Below, piece after piece: positions 27,682 to 36,397 of a stretch of DNA of 64,000 bases. Source of the DNA: 62-47 sp044463945 (lineage in GTDB: Bacteria > Pseudomonadota > Alphaproteobacteria > Rhizobiales > Xanthobacteraceae); assembly GCA_044463945.1 (NCBI GenBank), contig JBIQLW010000007.1:1-64000 (forward strand), read 5' to 3'. The translations under genes were made by a program, and so were the position numbers. The notes beneath the pieces are model-generated. The model was not told where the DNA came from. It made no database searches and saw only the letters and a program-made list of their open reading frames with translations. The stretch's first letter is position 1, and the number at the start of each line of letters is the position of its first letter.

Positions 27682-28451
27682 CGGAGCAGTCGACCGGCCT
27701 TCGCATCGAAGGCGTTACCGCCGGTTACGGCGTCGCAGATATTCTTCACGATATCAGCATCCGCACCGAAAGCGGCCTGGTGACGACGATCGCCGGCCCC
27801 AACGGCGCCGGAAAATCGACACTGGTGAAGACGGTCGCCGGTCTTCTGAAACCCCGCATTGGCTCGGTTGTGCTCGACGGCCGGGACATGACCTCACTAT
27901 CTCCGGCGCAGCGCGCCGCGGCGGGGCTTGCTTACGTTCCGCAGGAACGAAATGTTTTTCGTAACCTGACCGTTGGAGAAAATCTTCGGATCGGATTTGA
28001 GTTCGTCAGACGCGATCTCAAGAATTACGCAGCAGCTACGGAAAAGGTGTTTGCGCTCTTTCCGGATCTCTCTTCGCGCCTCGGCGATCTCGCAGGAACT
28101 CTCAGCGGAGGCCAGCGACAAATGCTCGCCATGGGCTGCGCGCTGATTGCCGAGCCTCGCGTGCTGTTGCTGGATGAACCCTCCGCCGGACTGTCTCCTC
28201 GTTATACACACGAGATGCTCGACGCGGTGAAGACCATCAACTCATCGGGTTTGACCGTTCTGTTGATCGAGCAAAATCTGATCGAGGCGGTGCGCATCTC
28301 GCACAGGGTCATCTTGCTTGTAAGCGGGCGGACGCGGGGGACATGGCCCGCGGCTGACTTTCTAGATGACCCGACGGTTCGTCGTCTCTTTCTTGGAAAT
28401 CCGAAGCAGGACAGCATCAGCGAGGACAGGCATGGCGCAAGCGCTGCTTAA
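27678..28451 (+). CDS. Liv-type ABC transporter ATP-binding protein (LivF family), system 1
   Basis: A 257-residue ATPase with Walker A GPNGAGKST at 40-48, LAYVPQERNVFRNLTVGENL (the LivF-specific Q-loop region), LSGGQRQMLAMGCAL and LLLDEPSAGLSP. Its start overlaps the LivG-type stop by four bases (27678-27681) and its end overlaps the permease start by 20 bases, so the operon is tightly packed. Confidence 0.94.
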   Translation: MTEQSTGLRIEGVTAGYGVADILHDISIRTESGLVTTIAGPNGAGKSTLVKTVAGLLKPRIGSVVLDGRDMTSLSPAQRAAAGLAYVPQERNVFRNLTVGENLRIGFEFVRRDLKNYAAATEKVFALFPDLSSRLGDLAGTLSGGQRQMLAMGCALIAEPRVLLLDEPSAGLSPRYTHEMLDAVKTINSSGLTVLLIEQNLIEAVRISHRVILLVSGRTRGTWPAADFLDDPTVRRLFLGNPKQDSISEDRHGASAA

Positions 28452-29289
28452 TGGCATCGTGTCAGGACTGCTGATCGCGCTCCCGGCGATAGCGCTATCG
28501 CTGACCTATGGCGTGCTCAATTTCGCGAACTTCTCGATTGCCGCGATGATCACGACCGGAGCCTACTTGGCCTACGTCGCGAATGTCTCGTTAGGATTTA
28601 CGATATGGGCAGCTGCTCCCGTTGCCGCGATCGGGCTCGCCCTTGTCGTCGTCCTCATCCAACGCGTCGTTTACGGCCGGATCGGCAACGATCACATCAC
28701 CTTGTTAGTGGCCTCGATGGGAGTGGCCTTCGTTCTCGAGAACGTCATGCGTTTCGTTTTCGGCGCGGACGTCAGAACTCTCGACGTCCCCGTCGCACGA
28801 CCGATCATCTTCTCCGGACTTCGGCTAAACCACGAGCAGCTCACCATCGCGGTCGCATCCCTGCTATCGATGGCCGTCGTCGCCCTCATTCTGAAACGCA
28901 CGAAGCTGGGGCGCGCCATGCGCGCCATCTCCGACGACTCGAGCCTCGCTGAGGTCCGGGGCGTCTCGTTCCAACGAACCGTCGACTGGACATGGGTTAT
29001 CTCGGGGATCCTGGCTGCCTTCGCCGGTGTCCTGATTGCGCTGGACGCCACAGTCGAACCTCTCATGGGCGCGAACTATCTCGTCTCGGTCTTCGCCGCG
29101 GCAATCGTCGGCGGCATCGGCAATCCCTACGGCGCCGTCGTCGGCGCATTGGCTATCGGGCTCATCGAGGAAACGTCGGCACTGGCCGTCTCGACTACAT
29201 ATCGGCAGGGGGTGAGTTTCCTCGTCCTGATCGCGGTCCTGCTGGTCAGGCCGCAAGGGATCTTCGGAACCGCGAGGATCAACCGATGA
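28432..29289 (+). CDS. Liv-type ABC transporter permease (LivH family), system 1
   Basis: A 285-residue membrane protein with the LivH start ALLNGIVSGLLIALPAIALS, LTYGVLNFANFSIAAM and the loop MRAISDDSSLAEVRGVSFQR that contacts the ATPase. I use the ATG at 28432, inside the end of the LivF-type gene. It overlaps the next permease by four bases (29286-29289). Confidence 0.94.
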   Translation: MAQALLNGIVSGLLIALPAIALSLTYGVLNFANFSIAAMITTGAYLAYVANVSLGFTIWAAAPVAAIGLALVVVLIQRVVYGRIGNDHITLLVASMGVAFVLENVMRFVFGADVRTLDVPVARPIIFSGLRLNHEQLTIAVASLLSMAVVALILKRTKLGRAMRAISDDSSLAEVRGVSFQRTVDWTWVISGILAAFAGVLIALDATVEPLMGANYLVSVFAAAIVGGIGNPYGAVVGALAIGLIEETSALAVSTTYRQGVSFLVLIAVLLVRPQGIFGTARINR

Positions 29290-30206
29290 TCGCTTATGCG
29301 ACCGCGATTCTCACGTTCGTTTCGTTCGCGACGCTGCTGGGTCTGGCGCTCAACATGCAGTGGGGCCAAGCCGGGATGATCAATTTCGGCCTGGCTGGCT
29401 TTTACGGAATCGGAGCCTACACGACGGCCATTTTATCGAAAACCGGTGTCGACCCCGTGACGGCGACCGCGGCAGCTATCGTTGTGACGGCCGCGGTTTC
29501 GGCATTGGTGTCGCTCGCCACGCTCAAGCTGCGCGAGGATTACCTCGCAGTCACCACTTTGGCCTTTTCGGAAGGCGTTCGCCTTGTTCTCATGAACGAG
29601 GTCTGGCTGACCGGCGGAACTGACGGCATTCGCGACATTCCCCGTCCCTTCATCGATCTTGTCGGAGGTACATCCTACGAGGTTGCTTTCCTCGCGATCT
29701 CGCTTTCCAGCGTCCTCATCGTTTATCTGATCCTGGAGTACATCGTTCGATCGCCATTCGGACGCGTGCTGCGCGCGATTCGCGAAGACGACGTTGTCGC
29801 GACCACTCTCGGGAAAAACGTTCTATCTTTCAGAGTCAGAGCCTTTGCTATCGGCGGAGCTGTCATTGGTCTCGCCGGCGCACTCCATGCCTATTACTTC
29901 ACCTACATCGATCCATCGGAGTTCGTCGGCGTTATCACGGTTTATGCCTTCATGGCCGTCATCGTCGGCGGCAAGGGCGCCAACCTCGGACTGTTGATCG
30001 GCGCCTGCACCGTCATGGTTCTTCTTGAAGGAACACGATTCCTGAAGGATCTGATTCCGGCGATGGCCGCCTATCAGGCCGCCTCGCTGCGGCTCATCCT
30101 CATTGGCCTGGGCCTCATCGTGGTTCTGATCGTCAAACCGGACGGCTTGACCCCGGAATATCGCCTGCGCGTCGGCACACCGGCGCGCCCTACTCCCGAG
30201 CAGTGA
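29286..30206 (+). CDS. Liv-type ABC transporter permease (LivM family), system 1
   Basis: A 306-residue permease with the LivM motif ALNMQWGQAGMINFGLAGFY, then IGAYTTAI and the cytoplasmic loop GRVLRAIREDDVVATTLGKN. About eight hydrophobic segments. It pairs with the LivH-type protein; the two make the channel for the LivK-type binding protein encoded at 30807. Confidence 0.94.
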   Translation: MIAYATAILTFVSFATLLGLALNMQWGQAGMINFGLAGFYGIGAYTTAILSKTGVDPVTATAAAIVVTAAVSALVSLATLKLREDYLAVTTLAFSEGVRLVLMNEVWLTGGTDGIRDIPRPFIDLVGGTSYEVAFLAISLSSVLIVYLILEYIVRSPFGRVLRAIREDDVVATTLGKNVLSFRVRAFAIGGAVIGLAGALHAYYFTYIDPSEFVGVITVYAFMAVIVGGKGANLGLLIGACTVMVLLEGTRFLKDLIPAMAAYQAASLRLILIGLGLIVVLIVKPDGLTPEYRLRVGTPARPTPEQ

Positions 30207-30228
30207 TCCCAATCACAGAGGAATTCTG

Positions 30229-30780
30229 ATGTCCCGTGTCCCCATCAAAACCAGAGCCGATGTCCCAACGCAGCTTCGCCCCCTCTGGGACAAGATGCTG
30301 ACCTATGGAGCTTTTCAGAATCAGGCGGGCGCCATGGTCAATCGACCGCCGATCTTCGAGCACGTCTGGGCGTTGCTCGTGAACCTTGCCGACCAGGCCA
30401 TTCTGCCCAAGCGCTATCTCGAACTCGCGCTGGTGACCGTATCGCTGCTCAATCGATGCGTCTATTGCGTCTCCCATCATACGCCGAAGCTCGCCGTTCA
30501 GGGTGTCTCCGAAAAAGGAGCTGAGAATCTTCTGAACTACAAGGATCATCCGGAACTCGACGACCTGGACAAGCTCGTCGTTGAATACGCCATCGCGGTT
30601 ACCAATGACTGGAATCGAACACGCGATGAAATATTCGATCGCCTTCGACAAAATTTTTCCGACGCGCAGATTGTCGAGTTGACTTGGCGCACCGCACTCT
30701 GCGGCGCCTTCAACCGCTTCAACGACGTATTGCAACTCGACATCGAACAGGGCGTCGCCATCCGCGAAGCCGCAGAGTGA
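30229..30780 (+). CDS. AhpD-like / carboxymuconolactone decarboxylase family protein
   Basis: A 183-residue all-helical protein of the CMD/AhpD superfamily with the redox motif NRCVYCVSHH (Cys77, Cys80, His83/84), the active-site arrangement of AhpD-type alkylhydroperoxidases. It lies between the permease and the binding-protein genes of Liv system 1 (22 and 26 bases from its neighbours), so it is co-transcribed. A role in handling a peroxide or reactive product of the imported compound is an inference. Confidence 0.88.
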   Translation: MSRVPIKTRADVPTQLRPLWDKMLTYGAFQNQAGAMVNRPPIFEHVWALLVNLADQAILPKRYLELALVTVSLLNRCVYCVSHHTPKLAVQGVSEKGAENLLNYKDHPELDDLDKLVVEYAIAVTNDWNRTRDEIFDRLRQNFSDAQIVELTWRTALCGAFNRFNDVLQLDIEQGVAIREAAE

Positions 30781-30806
30781 ACGCATTTCGAACAGAGGAA
30801 ATTCAG

Positions 30807-32042
30807 ATGTTACCAAGCATATCCCGTCGCGGCCTCCTTGGCGGATTGGCTGCTCTCCCATTCATTCCGCAAATCGCGGCCGCTCAGAGCAGCGGACCGA
30901 TTCGGATCGGCGTGCTTGCTCCGCTGACCGGCGGCGGCGGCCCTTACGGTCCAGCCATCGTCAAGGCGTCGAAGCTCGCGACGGAAGCGATCAATCAGGC
31001 CGGCGGCTTGCTGGGCGGACGCAAGATCGAGCTGTTCGTGGAAGACGACGAAACAAATCCATCGTCGGCCGTGAAGGCGGCGCGGAAGTTACTCGACGTG
31101 AATAACGTCATTGCCATTACCGGCGTATGGGGCTCGGCGCCTATCCTGGCCGTGCGGCCGCTCATTCTGGAAAAGAATATCGCTCTCACCGTACTTGGGT
31201 CGGCTGACGAGGTTACAGCCGGGGATACCAAAGGCCTCGTCTGGCGCTTCCAGGCCAAGGCGTCGAGCTGGGGCGCGCCAGCCGCGAAGGCCGTTCTCAG
31301 TGGCGGACACAAGAAGGTCGGCCTGCTCCACCTCCAGAACCCATTCGTCGCGGGTATGATTCCGTCGTTCACCAAGACCATTCAGGATGCCGGCGGCACG
31401 GTTGTGTCGAGCGTCGAGTTCAAACCCGATCAGCCCTCATATCGCGCCGAAATCGAGAAGGTCTTCGCAGCGAGTCCGGAAGCAGTGTTCGTGCCGGCCT
31501 ATGTGAGCCAGTTCACGGCCATCGCCAAAGAGATTTACCGTGGCGGGTACAAGGGCAAGATCTATTCGCTGACAATCGCGGCGGCGGCCGGCGTCGACGG
31601 CAGCAGCGCTTTCGTCAAGAACGTCGGAAAGGATGTGGCCGAAGGCATCGAACACGTTCAACCGACAAGCGCTATCGACCGACCGGAATACAAAGCGTTC
31701 GTGAAACTCATGGGCGCACCCGAGGGAACCGTGTTTCCGTTTGCTTCGCTGCAATACGATTCAATCAACGTCCTGGCGTTGGCGATTGAAAAGGCAAAAT
31801 CGGCCAGCCCGACCGAATTCGCCCGGCGGATTCCTGTGATCACGAATGGTCCTGGCGCCAAGGTATGGAATGCTGTGGATGGACTGCCACTTGTGCGCAA
31901 GGGAGAGCCGATTGATTTCACCGGCGTGGCACAGGATGTTCGCTTCGATGAGCGCGGCGAGTTGATCGGCCGACCGTTCCTGCAGCAGGCTATTCGCGAC
32001 GGCAAGGATGTCGTTGTAGCCGTCGTGGGCGGCGGATCATAG
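30807..32042 (+). CDS. Liv-type substrate-binding protein (LivK family), system 1
   Basis: A 411-residue Peripla_BP_6 protein with a leader starting MLPSISRRGLLGGLAALPF (twin-arginine-like SRRGLLG) and cleavage near AAAQ. The mature start IRIGVLAPLTGGGGPYGP is characteristic. I use the ATG at 30807, which follows AGAGGAAA; the frame runs upstream inside the AhpD-like gene. It completes the transporter started at 26824. The ligand is unknown; the sulfur-gene surroundings suggest something other than leucine. Confidence 0.93.
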   Translation: MLPSISRRGLLGGLAALPFIPQIAAAQSSGPIRIGVLAPLTGGGGPYGPAIVKASKLATEAINQAGGLLGGRKIELFVEDDETNPSSAVKAARKLLDVNNVIAITGVWGSAPILAVRPLILEKNIALTVLGSADEVTAGDTKGLVWRFQAKASSWGAPAAKAVLSGGHKKVGLLHLQNPFVAGMIPSFTKTIQDAGGTVVSSVEFKPDQPSYRAEIEKVFAASPEAVFVPAYVSQFTAIAKEIYRGGYKGKIYSLTIAAAAGVDGSSAFVKNVGKDVAEGIEHVQPTSAIDRPEYKAFVKLMGAPEGTVFPFASLQYDSINVLALAIEKAKSASPTEFARRIPVITNGPGAKVWNAVDGLPLVRKGEPIDFTGVAQDVRFDERGELIGRPFLQQAIRDGKDVVVAVVGGGS

Positions 32043-32306
32043 GATTCTCTCTGGATTGTGTGCCTACGATATCAGGCGCGTCGCATTGCGGGCGGCGCGC
32101 CTTGCACCTCTGCATCAATTATCCGAATGATTCAGGCAATGGTAGCGACTCAATCAATCGAGGCAGAGGGACCATCGCCTCGCCGGGCACCCCAGCAACC
32201 GTTGCGCCGATCGGACCGTATGAGCCGGGGTGATTTTCACGCATGAGGGAGCTTTGGATTGAATCGACCAAAGTTATCCTGCCTCCCGAATCCCGCCATA
32301 GAATGC

Positions 32307-33152
32307 TTATGCCTCGTGAAAGACCAGGGTTCGCAATTCAATGCTTTCGCGCGACGGAGCATCCTTCGGCGCCGTCGGATCGACGAACGCCGTATGCGGT
32401 CCGAAGCGGGTGCGACCGTCGGTCTCGGAGTCGAAACACTTCAGCAGCAGAATCTCGTCAACCGTCATTTCCGGAACGTAGAACCAGCGATGCGCCGGAC
32501 TGTATTTGACAGAGTACGTTTCGCCGACCCGATGAGGATAAATCAGATCAGACGGAATCAGTTCTTCAGATCGAACGGTCGTACCATCGCACACCGCGAG
32601 TGGCGCATCCCGCAACGGCCCTCGGATCGGTCGCCACAGATTGATGATTTGGACACGCCCCTTCAGCAGGTCGTCTGACTCGTCCGGAATGAGATCGCGA
32701 ACGCGCTGAGGTCCCGATGTGGCGGTATGATCAACGTGGACCCGGGCAACCGGCTGCCGCGGTCCGCCATTGCGCGTATCCGCAGCTCCCTCCACACGTT
32801 TTCGGACAGTGTGGTCGAATACGAAGACCCGATCGGCGCCCGTCACTTGCTTCAGAAGCAAAATGGCTTCGGGATAGTAGACGCGCTCAACTTCTGCGTC
32901 GTCATAGAAATCCCTGACCTTGCTCTGCTGACGCACCAGGGCGAACCCTTCGCGGTCGAGCGAGATCCGATTCAGCAACGGACGGGCATTGTAGATCGGC
33001 ACGGCATGAGGTTCCGGGACGACATTTGATTTCGGCTCGCCCACCGGCGGTTCGTGAGTATAGGTTCGCGGTCGTCCGACCAATGGCGCCAGATAATTGA
33101 CGTCTGCCGTCACGAACGGCAAGGCATTAATTTCTTGTTGGTGAAGTCCCAT
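32307..33152 (-). CDS. CmcJ/NvfI-like oxygenase or hydroxylase
   Basis: A 281-residue protein with NYLAPLVGRPRTYTHEPP, VARVHVDHTATSGPQRV (a His-x-Asp pair, about residues 150-155), INLWRPIRGPLRDAPLAVCD and the C-terminal ESIELRTLVFHE. These are hallmarks of the CmcJ/NvfI/AsaB-type family, in which some members act as Fe(II)/2-oxoglutarate-like hydroxylases or desaturases. I use the ATG at 33152. It lies 22 bases behind an SDR gene on the same strand, convergent with Liv system 1. A two-step oxidation (hydroxylate, then dehydrogenate) is a reasonable inference. Confidence 0.82.
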   Translation of the reverse strand: MGLHQQEINALPFVTADVNYLAPLVGRPRTYTHEPPVGEPKSNVVPEPHAVPIYNARPLLNRISLDREGFALVRQQSKVRDFYDDAEVERVYYPEAILLLKQVTGADRVFVFDHTVRKRVEGAADTRNGGPRQPVARVHVDHTATSGPQRVRDLIPDESDDLLKGRVQIINLWRPIRGPLRDAPLAVCDGTTVRSEELIPSDLIYPHRVGETYSVKYSPAHRWFYVPEMTVDEILLLKCFDSETDGRTRFGPHTAFVDPTAPKDAPSRESIELRTLVFHEA

Positions 33153-33174
33153 GGCTCGTCTCCCGGTTATATGA

Positions 33175-33930
33175 TCAGAACGGCTCTTTGAACGGCCGCA
33201 GATCGAGTTCGTGGGTCCACGCCGATCGGTGCTGCTGATGAAGGCGCCAATAGACATCGGCGATGGCGTCGATCTCCAGCAGGCCATCCTCGCCACGCTC
33301 GGCTTTCCTTTGCGGCGCGGCCTGCGACAATTTCTCTCCGTTGATGCCGCCGTCTATGATTACATGCGCGACATGAACGCCGAGCGGGCCGAACTCGCGC
33401 GCCAACGATTGCGCGACCGAGCGAAGCGCGGCCTTCGCCGCAGCAAAGGCGGTGAAAGGGGGTTTTCCGCGCAGACTGGCGGTCGCGCCGGTAAAGATGA
33501 GCGTGCCTCGCGCCTGGCGCTCCAAACGCTTGACTGCTTCCCTGCCCACCAGGAACCCGCCCAATGCCGACGTTCGCCATGCACCCTCAAAAAGGCTGGC
33601 AGACAGCGTTCGAATATCGTGCCTGACGTTGTTACCAGCGTTGAACACAACGAGATCAAGGGCACCTTGCTCGCTTTTCGCCGAATGATCGAAAAGCGCG
33701 ATCACGTCCGCTTCGATCGTGACATCGGCAACGATCGCTTCCGCGCTTCCACCCTCGTCTTCGATCGTGCTGGCTACCTTTCTCAGTTTATCTTTGCTCC
33801 GACCGGCGACGATGACATGGTGGCCTTCGCGTGCGAAGCGCCGCGCCAAAGCAGCACCGAGGCCTTGCTCGGCGCCCACGCCTACAACGATGGCTTGCTG
33901 GACTATAGTTCCGCCTTCTGATTCAGACAT
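33175..33930 (-). CDS. Atypical SDR with Phe in place of the catalytic Tyr
   Basis: A 251-residue SDR-fold protein. The cofactor region reads VVGVGAEQGLGAALARRFA, a variant of TGxxxGIG, and FNAGNN replaces NNAG. The active-site segment reads FTAFAAAKAALRSVAQSLA, so the position of the YxxxK tyrosine is Phe while the Lys is kept. Such atypical SDRs form a recognised subgroup and may have a different activity. I use the ATG at 33930. It is co-directional with, and probably co-transcribed with, the CmcJ-like gene. Confidence 0.86.
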   Translation of the reverse strand: MSESEGGTIVQQAIVVGVGAEQGLGAALARRFAREGHHVIVAGRSKDKLRKVASTIEDEGGSAEAIVADVTIEADVIALFDHSAKSEQGALDLVVFNAGNNVRHDIRTLSASLFEGAWRTSALGGFLVGREAVKRLERQARGTLIFTGATASLRGKPPFTAFAAAKAALRSVAQSLAREFGPLGVHVAHVIIDGGINGEKLSQAAPQRKAERGEDGLLEIDAIADVYWRLHQQHRSAWTHELDLRPFKEPF

Positions 33931-34462
33931 CGACGCCGCTCGACTGGCAAGAGACCAAGTCCTGTTAAATTGGTTCCGTATTCCGCGCCTGCCAAGGCCA
34001 ATCACCAAATAAGATGGTTGCTACTCTCACGGACCATGTTTCTAAGATGAATTCTTCGTCATGACTTGCGACGGCAGGATATTCGAACCGCTGCGCTGCA
34101 AGCCAAGCCGAAGACAGTCAATCAGGCCGTGACGCATCCGGGCGACTGGCCTTCTATGGCAGCAACCGCCATCGAACGAAGTTCATTACATCGTCCGACT
34201 CTGCGATAACAGCAAACATTCCTGCACACGCAGATAACGTAGCAGGACGTGTCACTCTTTCAGAAAACTTTGAAAGCACTTTTGCGGGGCCATCAGTATA
34301 CTCATTATTGTTCTCAAACGGAGTTTAGTGAGCGCGACCGTCCCGCAATTCGACGGCTCATACGAGTGGTGCTCAGCATCGCTGATACGATTGCGCTTGA
34401 TAGGCGGGGTCTCTCTGATCGCGAACCTCGCGCCACTTCAATTCTACTTATGGAGCTGCAAA
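33931..34462. other. Divergent intergenic region upstream of the TauD-like operon
   Basis: About 530 bases with no supported gene, lying between the minus-strand SDR and the plus-strand dioxygenase. A small inverted repeat is listed at 34257-34276. The frame of the dioxygenase extends upstream to 34328 but without family homology. Confidence 0.5.
34257..34276. promoter_or_regulatory. Inverted repeat CTTTCA-N8-TGAAAG, candidate operator
   Basis: A perfect six-base dyad (34257-34262 and 34271-34276) with an AT-rich eight-base spacer, about 190 bases ahead of the TauD-like start in the divergent region. Symmetry and position fit a repressor or activator site; chance occurrence cannot be excluded. 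Confidence 0.25.
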
Positions 34463-35419
34463 ATGAGCCACGTCCTGACGGCGAAGTCAGCAACTTCAAC
34501 GGTCAGCGTTGACGATCGATACCATCACATCAAACCGCTCCCTCAACTTCCCAATTTCGCCGCGCGGATCGAAGGTGTTGATCTAACCAAGCCACTCTCT
34601 CCCGCGGTCCGATCTGAGCTCTATCAAGCGCTTCTTGATTTCGAAGTTCTGACCTTTCCGGCGCAGGAACTGACACCCGCGCAACATCTTGAACTCGCCT
34701 CGGCATTCGGACCGGTCGCGCAAGGCGCTTACTTCCCGCGTAAACAGGGCCATGAGCAAATCGAAGTCATCGAGAATGATGAGAAGCGCCCACCTTCCAT
34801 CGACCATTGGCACAGCGATCTCACGTGGCTTCAGGAACCACCGGCCGGTACGGTTATTCAGATCACAGAGGTGCCCCCCTCCGGCGGCAATACGTCATGG
34901 ATCAGCACCACCAAAGCATTTGCGGCACTCTCTCCTGGTCTGCAAACCTATTTACGTGGCTTAAATGCCATTCATACCTGGGAGATCAGCAATTGGCGCA
35001 CCTATCTCGCCAATCTCGGAGAGGATGTTCTGATCAACTCGATCCGAAACTTCAAACCTGTGTTGCATCCGATCGCCAAGATTCATCCTGACTCCGGGAA
35101 GGAAGCATTGTTCGTCAATGAGACCTTCACCCGCAATATCGAAGGTATTTCTCGCGACGAGAGCAAGGCCATTCTTGCTTTTCTCTACCAGTGGATCAAG
35201 CAACCGGAATTCATCTATACCCACCATTGGCGCGCTCACGAAATTGCGGTGTGGGATAACCGCACGACCCAGCATTATGCTGCCGCCGACTATTGGCCGC
35301 ACCGCCGCGTCAACCAACGTGTCACATTCGACCCGCGCGGCGCCCGCCAGGCCAAGGCAAACACGCTGGAGTCCGTTGGCGGAGCGGATCGCAAGAGCGC
35401 CGTGCCCTATGGCATTTGA
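34463..35419 (+). CDS. TauD/TfdA-family Fe(II)/2-oxoglutarate dioxygenase
   Basis: A 318-residue dioxygenase. The iron facial triad is visible as HSD in IDHWHSDLTW (His117, Asp119) and His271 in WDNRTTQHYAA, with the 2-oxoglutarate-binding Arg at about 286 (RVNQRVTF). Family members (taurine dioxygenase, alkylsulfatase AtsK) hydroxylate the carbon next to sulfur and release sulfite or sulfate. I use the ATG at 34463; an AGGAGCTGCAA-like context precedes it. The hydrolase gene starts inside its last codons, and transporter genes follow. Confidence 0.92.
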   Translation: MSHVLTAKSATSTVSVDDRYHHIKPLPQLPNFAARIEGVDLTKPLSPAVRSELYQALLDFEVLTFPAQELTPAQHLELASAFGPVAQGAYFPRKQGHEQIEVIENDEKRPPSIDHWHSDLTWLQEPPAGTVIQITEVPPSGGNTSWISTTKAFAALSPGLQTYLRGLNAIHTWEISNWRTYLANLGEDVLINSIRNFKPVLHPIAKIHPDSGKEALFVNETFTRNIEGISRDESKAILAFLYQWIKQPEFIYTHHWRAHEIAVWDNRTTQHYAAADYWPHRRVNQRVTFDPRGARQAKANTLESVGGADRKSAVPYGI

Positions 35420-36356
35420 GGCTTCCGAATTATTGAGTAAATCCACATTGACGACGCGTAGGGCACGCGTCGTCAAAACGGATCTCCTCGAGCTTCACTA
35501 TTTCGAGGGAGGGCCAAGCGACGGCCCTGTGGCGATCCTGCTGCACGGCTGGCCGGATGCGCCGCACACCTGGGCCGCTGTTGCTGAAACAATGAACGCG
35601 GCCGGATGGCGGACTATCGCACCGTATTTGCGGGGATTTGGACCAAACCGTTTTCTCTCTCATGAGACGTTGAGGAGCGGTCAGATGACGGCACTCGCGA
35701 GCGACGCCCTACAGCTTGCGAATCAATTATCGATCTCTGAATTTGCTGTCATCGGCCATGATTGGGGGGCGCGCGCCGCATATATTCTATCGGCCCAATT
35801 CCCCACGCGCGTCACGCACTGTGTTGCTTTGTCTGTCGGTTATGGAGCAGTAGGTACGCTCTCACTGCAACAGGCGCATCGGTTCTGGTATCAATGGTTC
35901 TTTGCGACCCCGCAGGGCAAGGCCGCCCTGCGAACCGATCGACAGACGTTGTGTCGTTATCTGTGGCAGACATGGTCTCCATCGTGGAAGTTCCGTGAAG
36001 ACGACTTTCGCTCGACGGCAATTGCCTTTGACAATCCTGACTGGGCGGACGTTTCGCTGCATGGCTATCGGCATCGCTGGGATCTGACGCTCGGCGACGA
36101 GCGCTACACCGAGATTGATGCGCGGCAGGCTGAAATCCCGCGGATATCGGTTCCAACCCTGCTGCTACACGGTGACAACGATCGGTGCATTCTGTCGGAC
36201 AGTTCTCTCGACGCCGCCCAGTTCTTTGAAGGCGCCTATCAGCGAGTTGGATTGCCGGGGATCGGACATTTTCCGCAGCGGGAAGATCCTGCAACCGTCG
36301 CCCGGCTTGCACTTTGGTGGCTGGGTGAACCGCGGCTCAGAGCCGCTACCGTCTGA
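35409..36356 (+). CDS. Alpha/beta hydrolase, dehalogenase/epoxide-hydrolase type
   Basis: A 315-residue cytoplasmic hydrolase with LLHGWPDAPHTW (about 44-55), nucleophile elbow GHDWGARAAY with Asp at about 118, and the catalytic His in LPGIGHFPQREDP. The ATG at 35409 lies 11 bases inside the TauD-like gene, so the two are translationally coupled. It shares the Asp-nucleophile layout with the Tat-exported hydrolase at 6158 but has no leader. It may process the alkyl fragment that carries the sulfonate, or cleave an ester or epoxide (inferred). Confidence 0.92.
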   Translation: MAFEASELLSKSTLTTRRARVVKTDLLELHYFEGGPSDGPVAILLHGWPDAPHTWAAVAETMNAAGWRTIAPYLRGFGPNRFLSHETLRSGQMTALASDALQLANQLSISEFAVIGHDWGARAAYILSAQFPTRVTHCVALSVGYGAVGTLSLQQAHRFWYQWFFATPQGKAALRTDRQTLCRYLWQTWSPSWKFREDDFRSTAIAFDNPDWADVSLHGYRHRWDLTLGDERYTEIDARQAEIPRISVPTLLLHGDNDRCILSDSSLDAAQFFEGAYQRVGLPGIGHFPQREDPATVARLALWWLGEPRLRAATV

Positions 36357-36397
36357 GGTTCTTCGTCAATTCACAACGTCGCCAGGTCGTTTATCGA

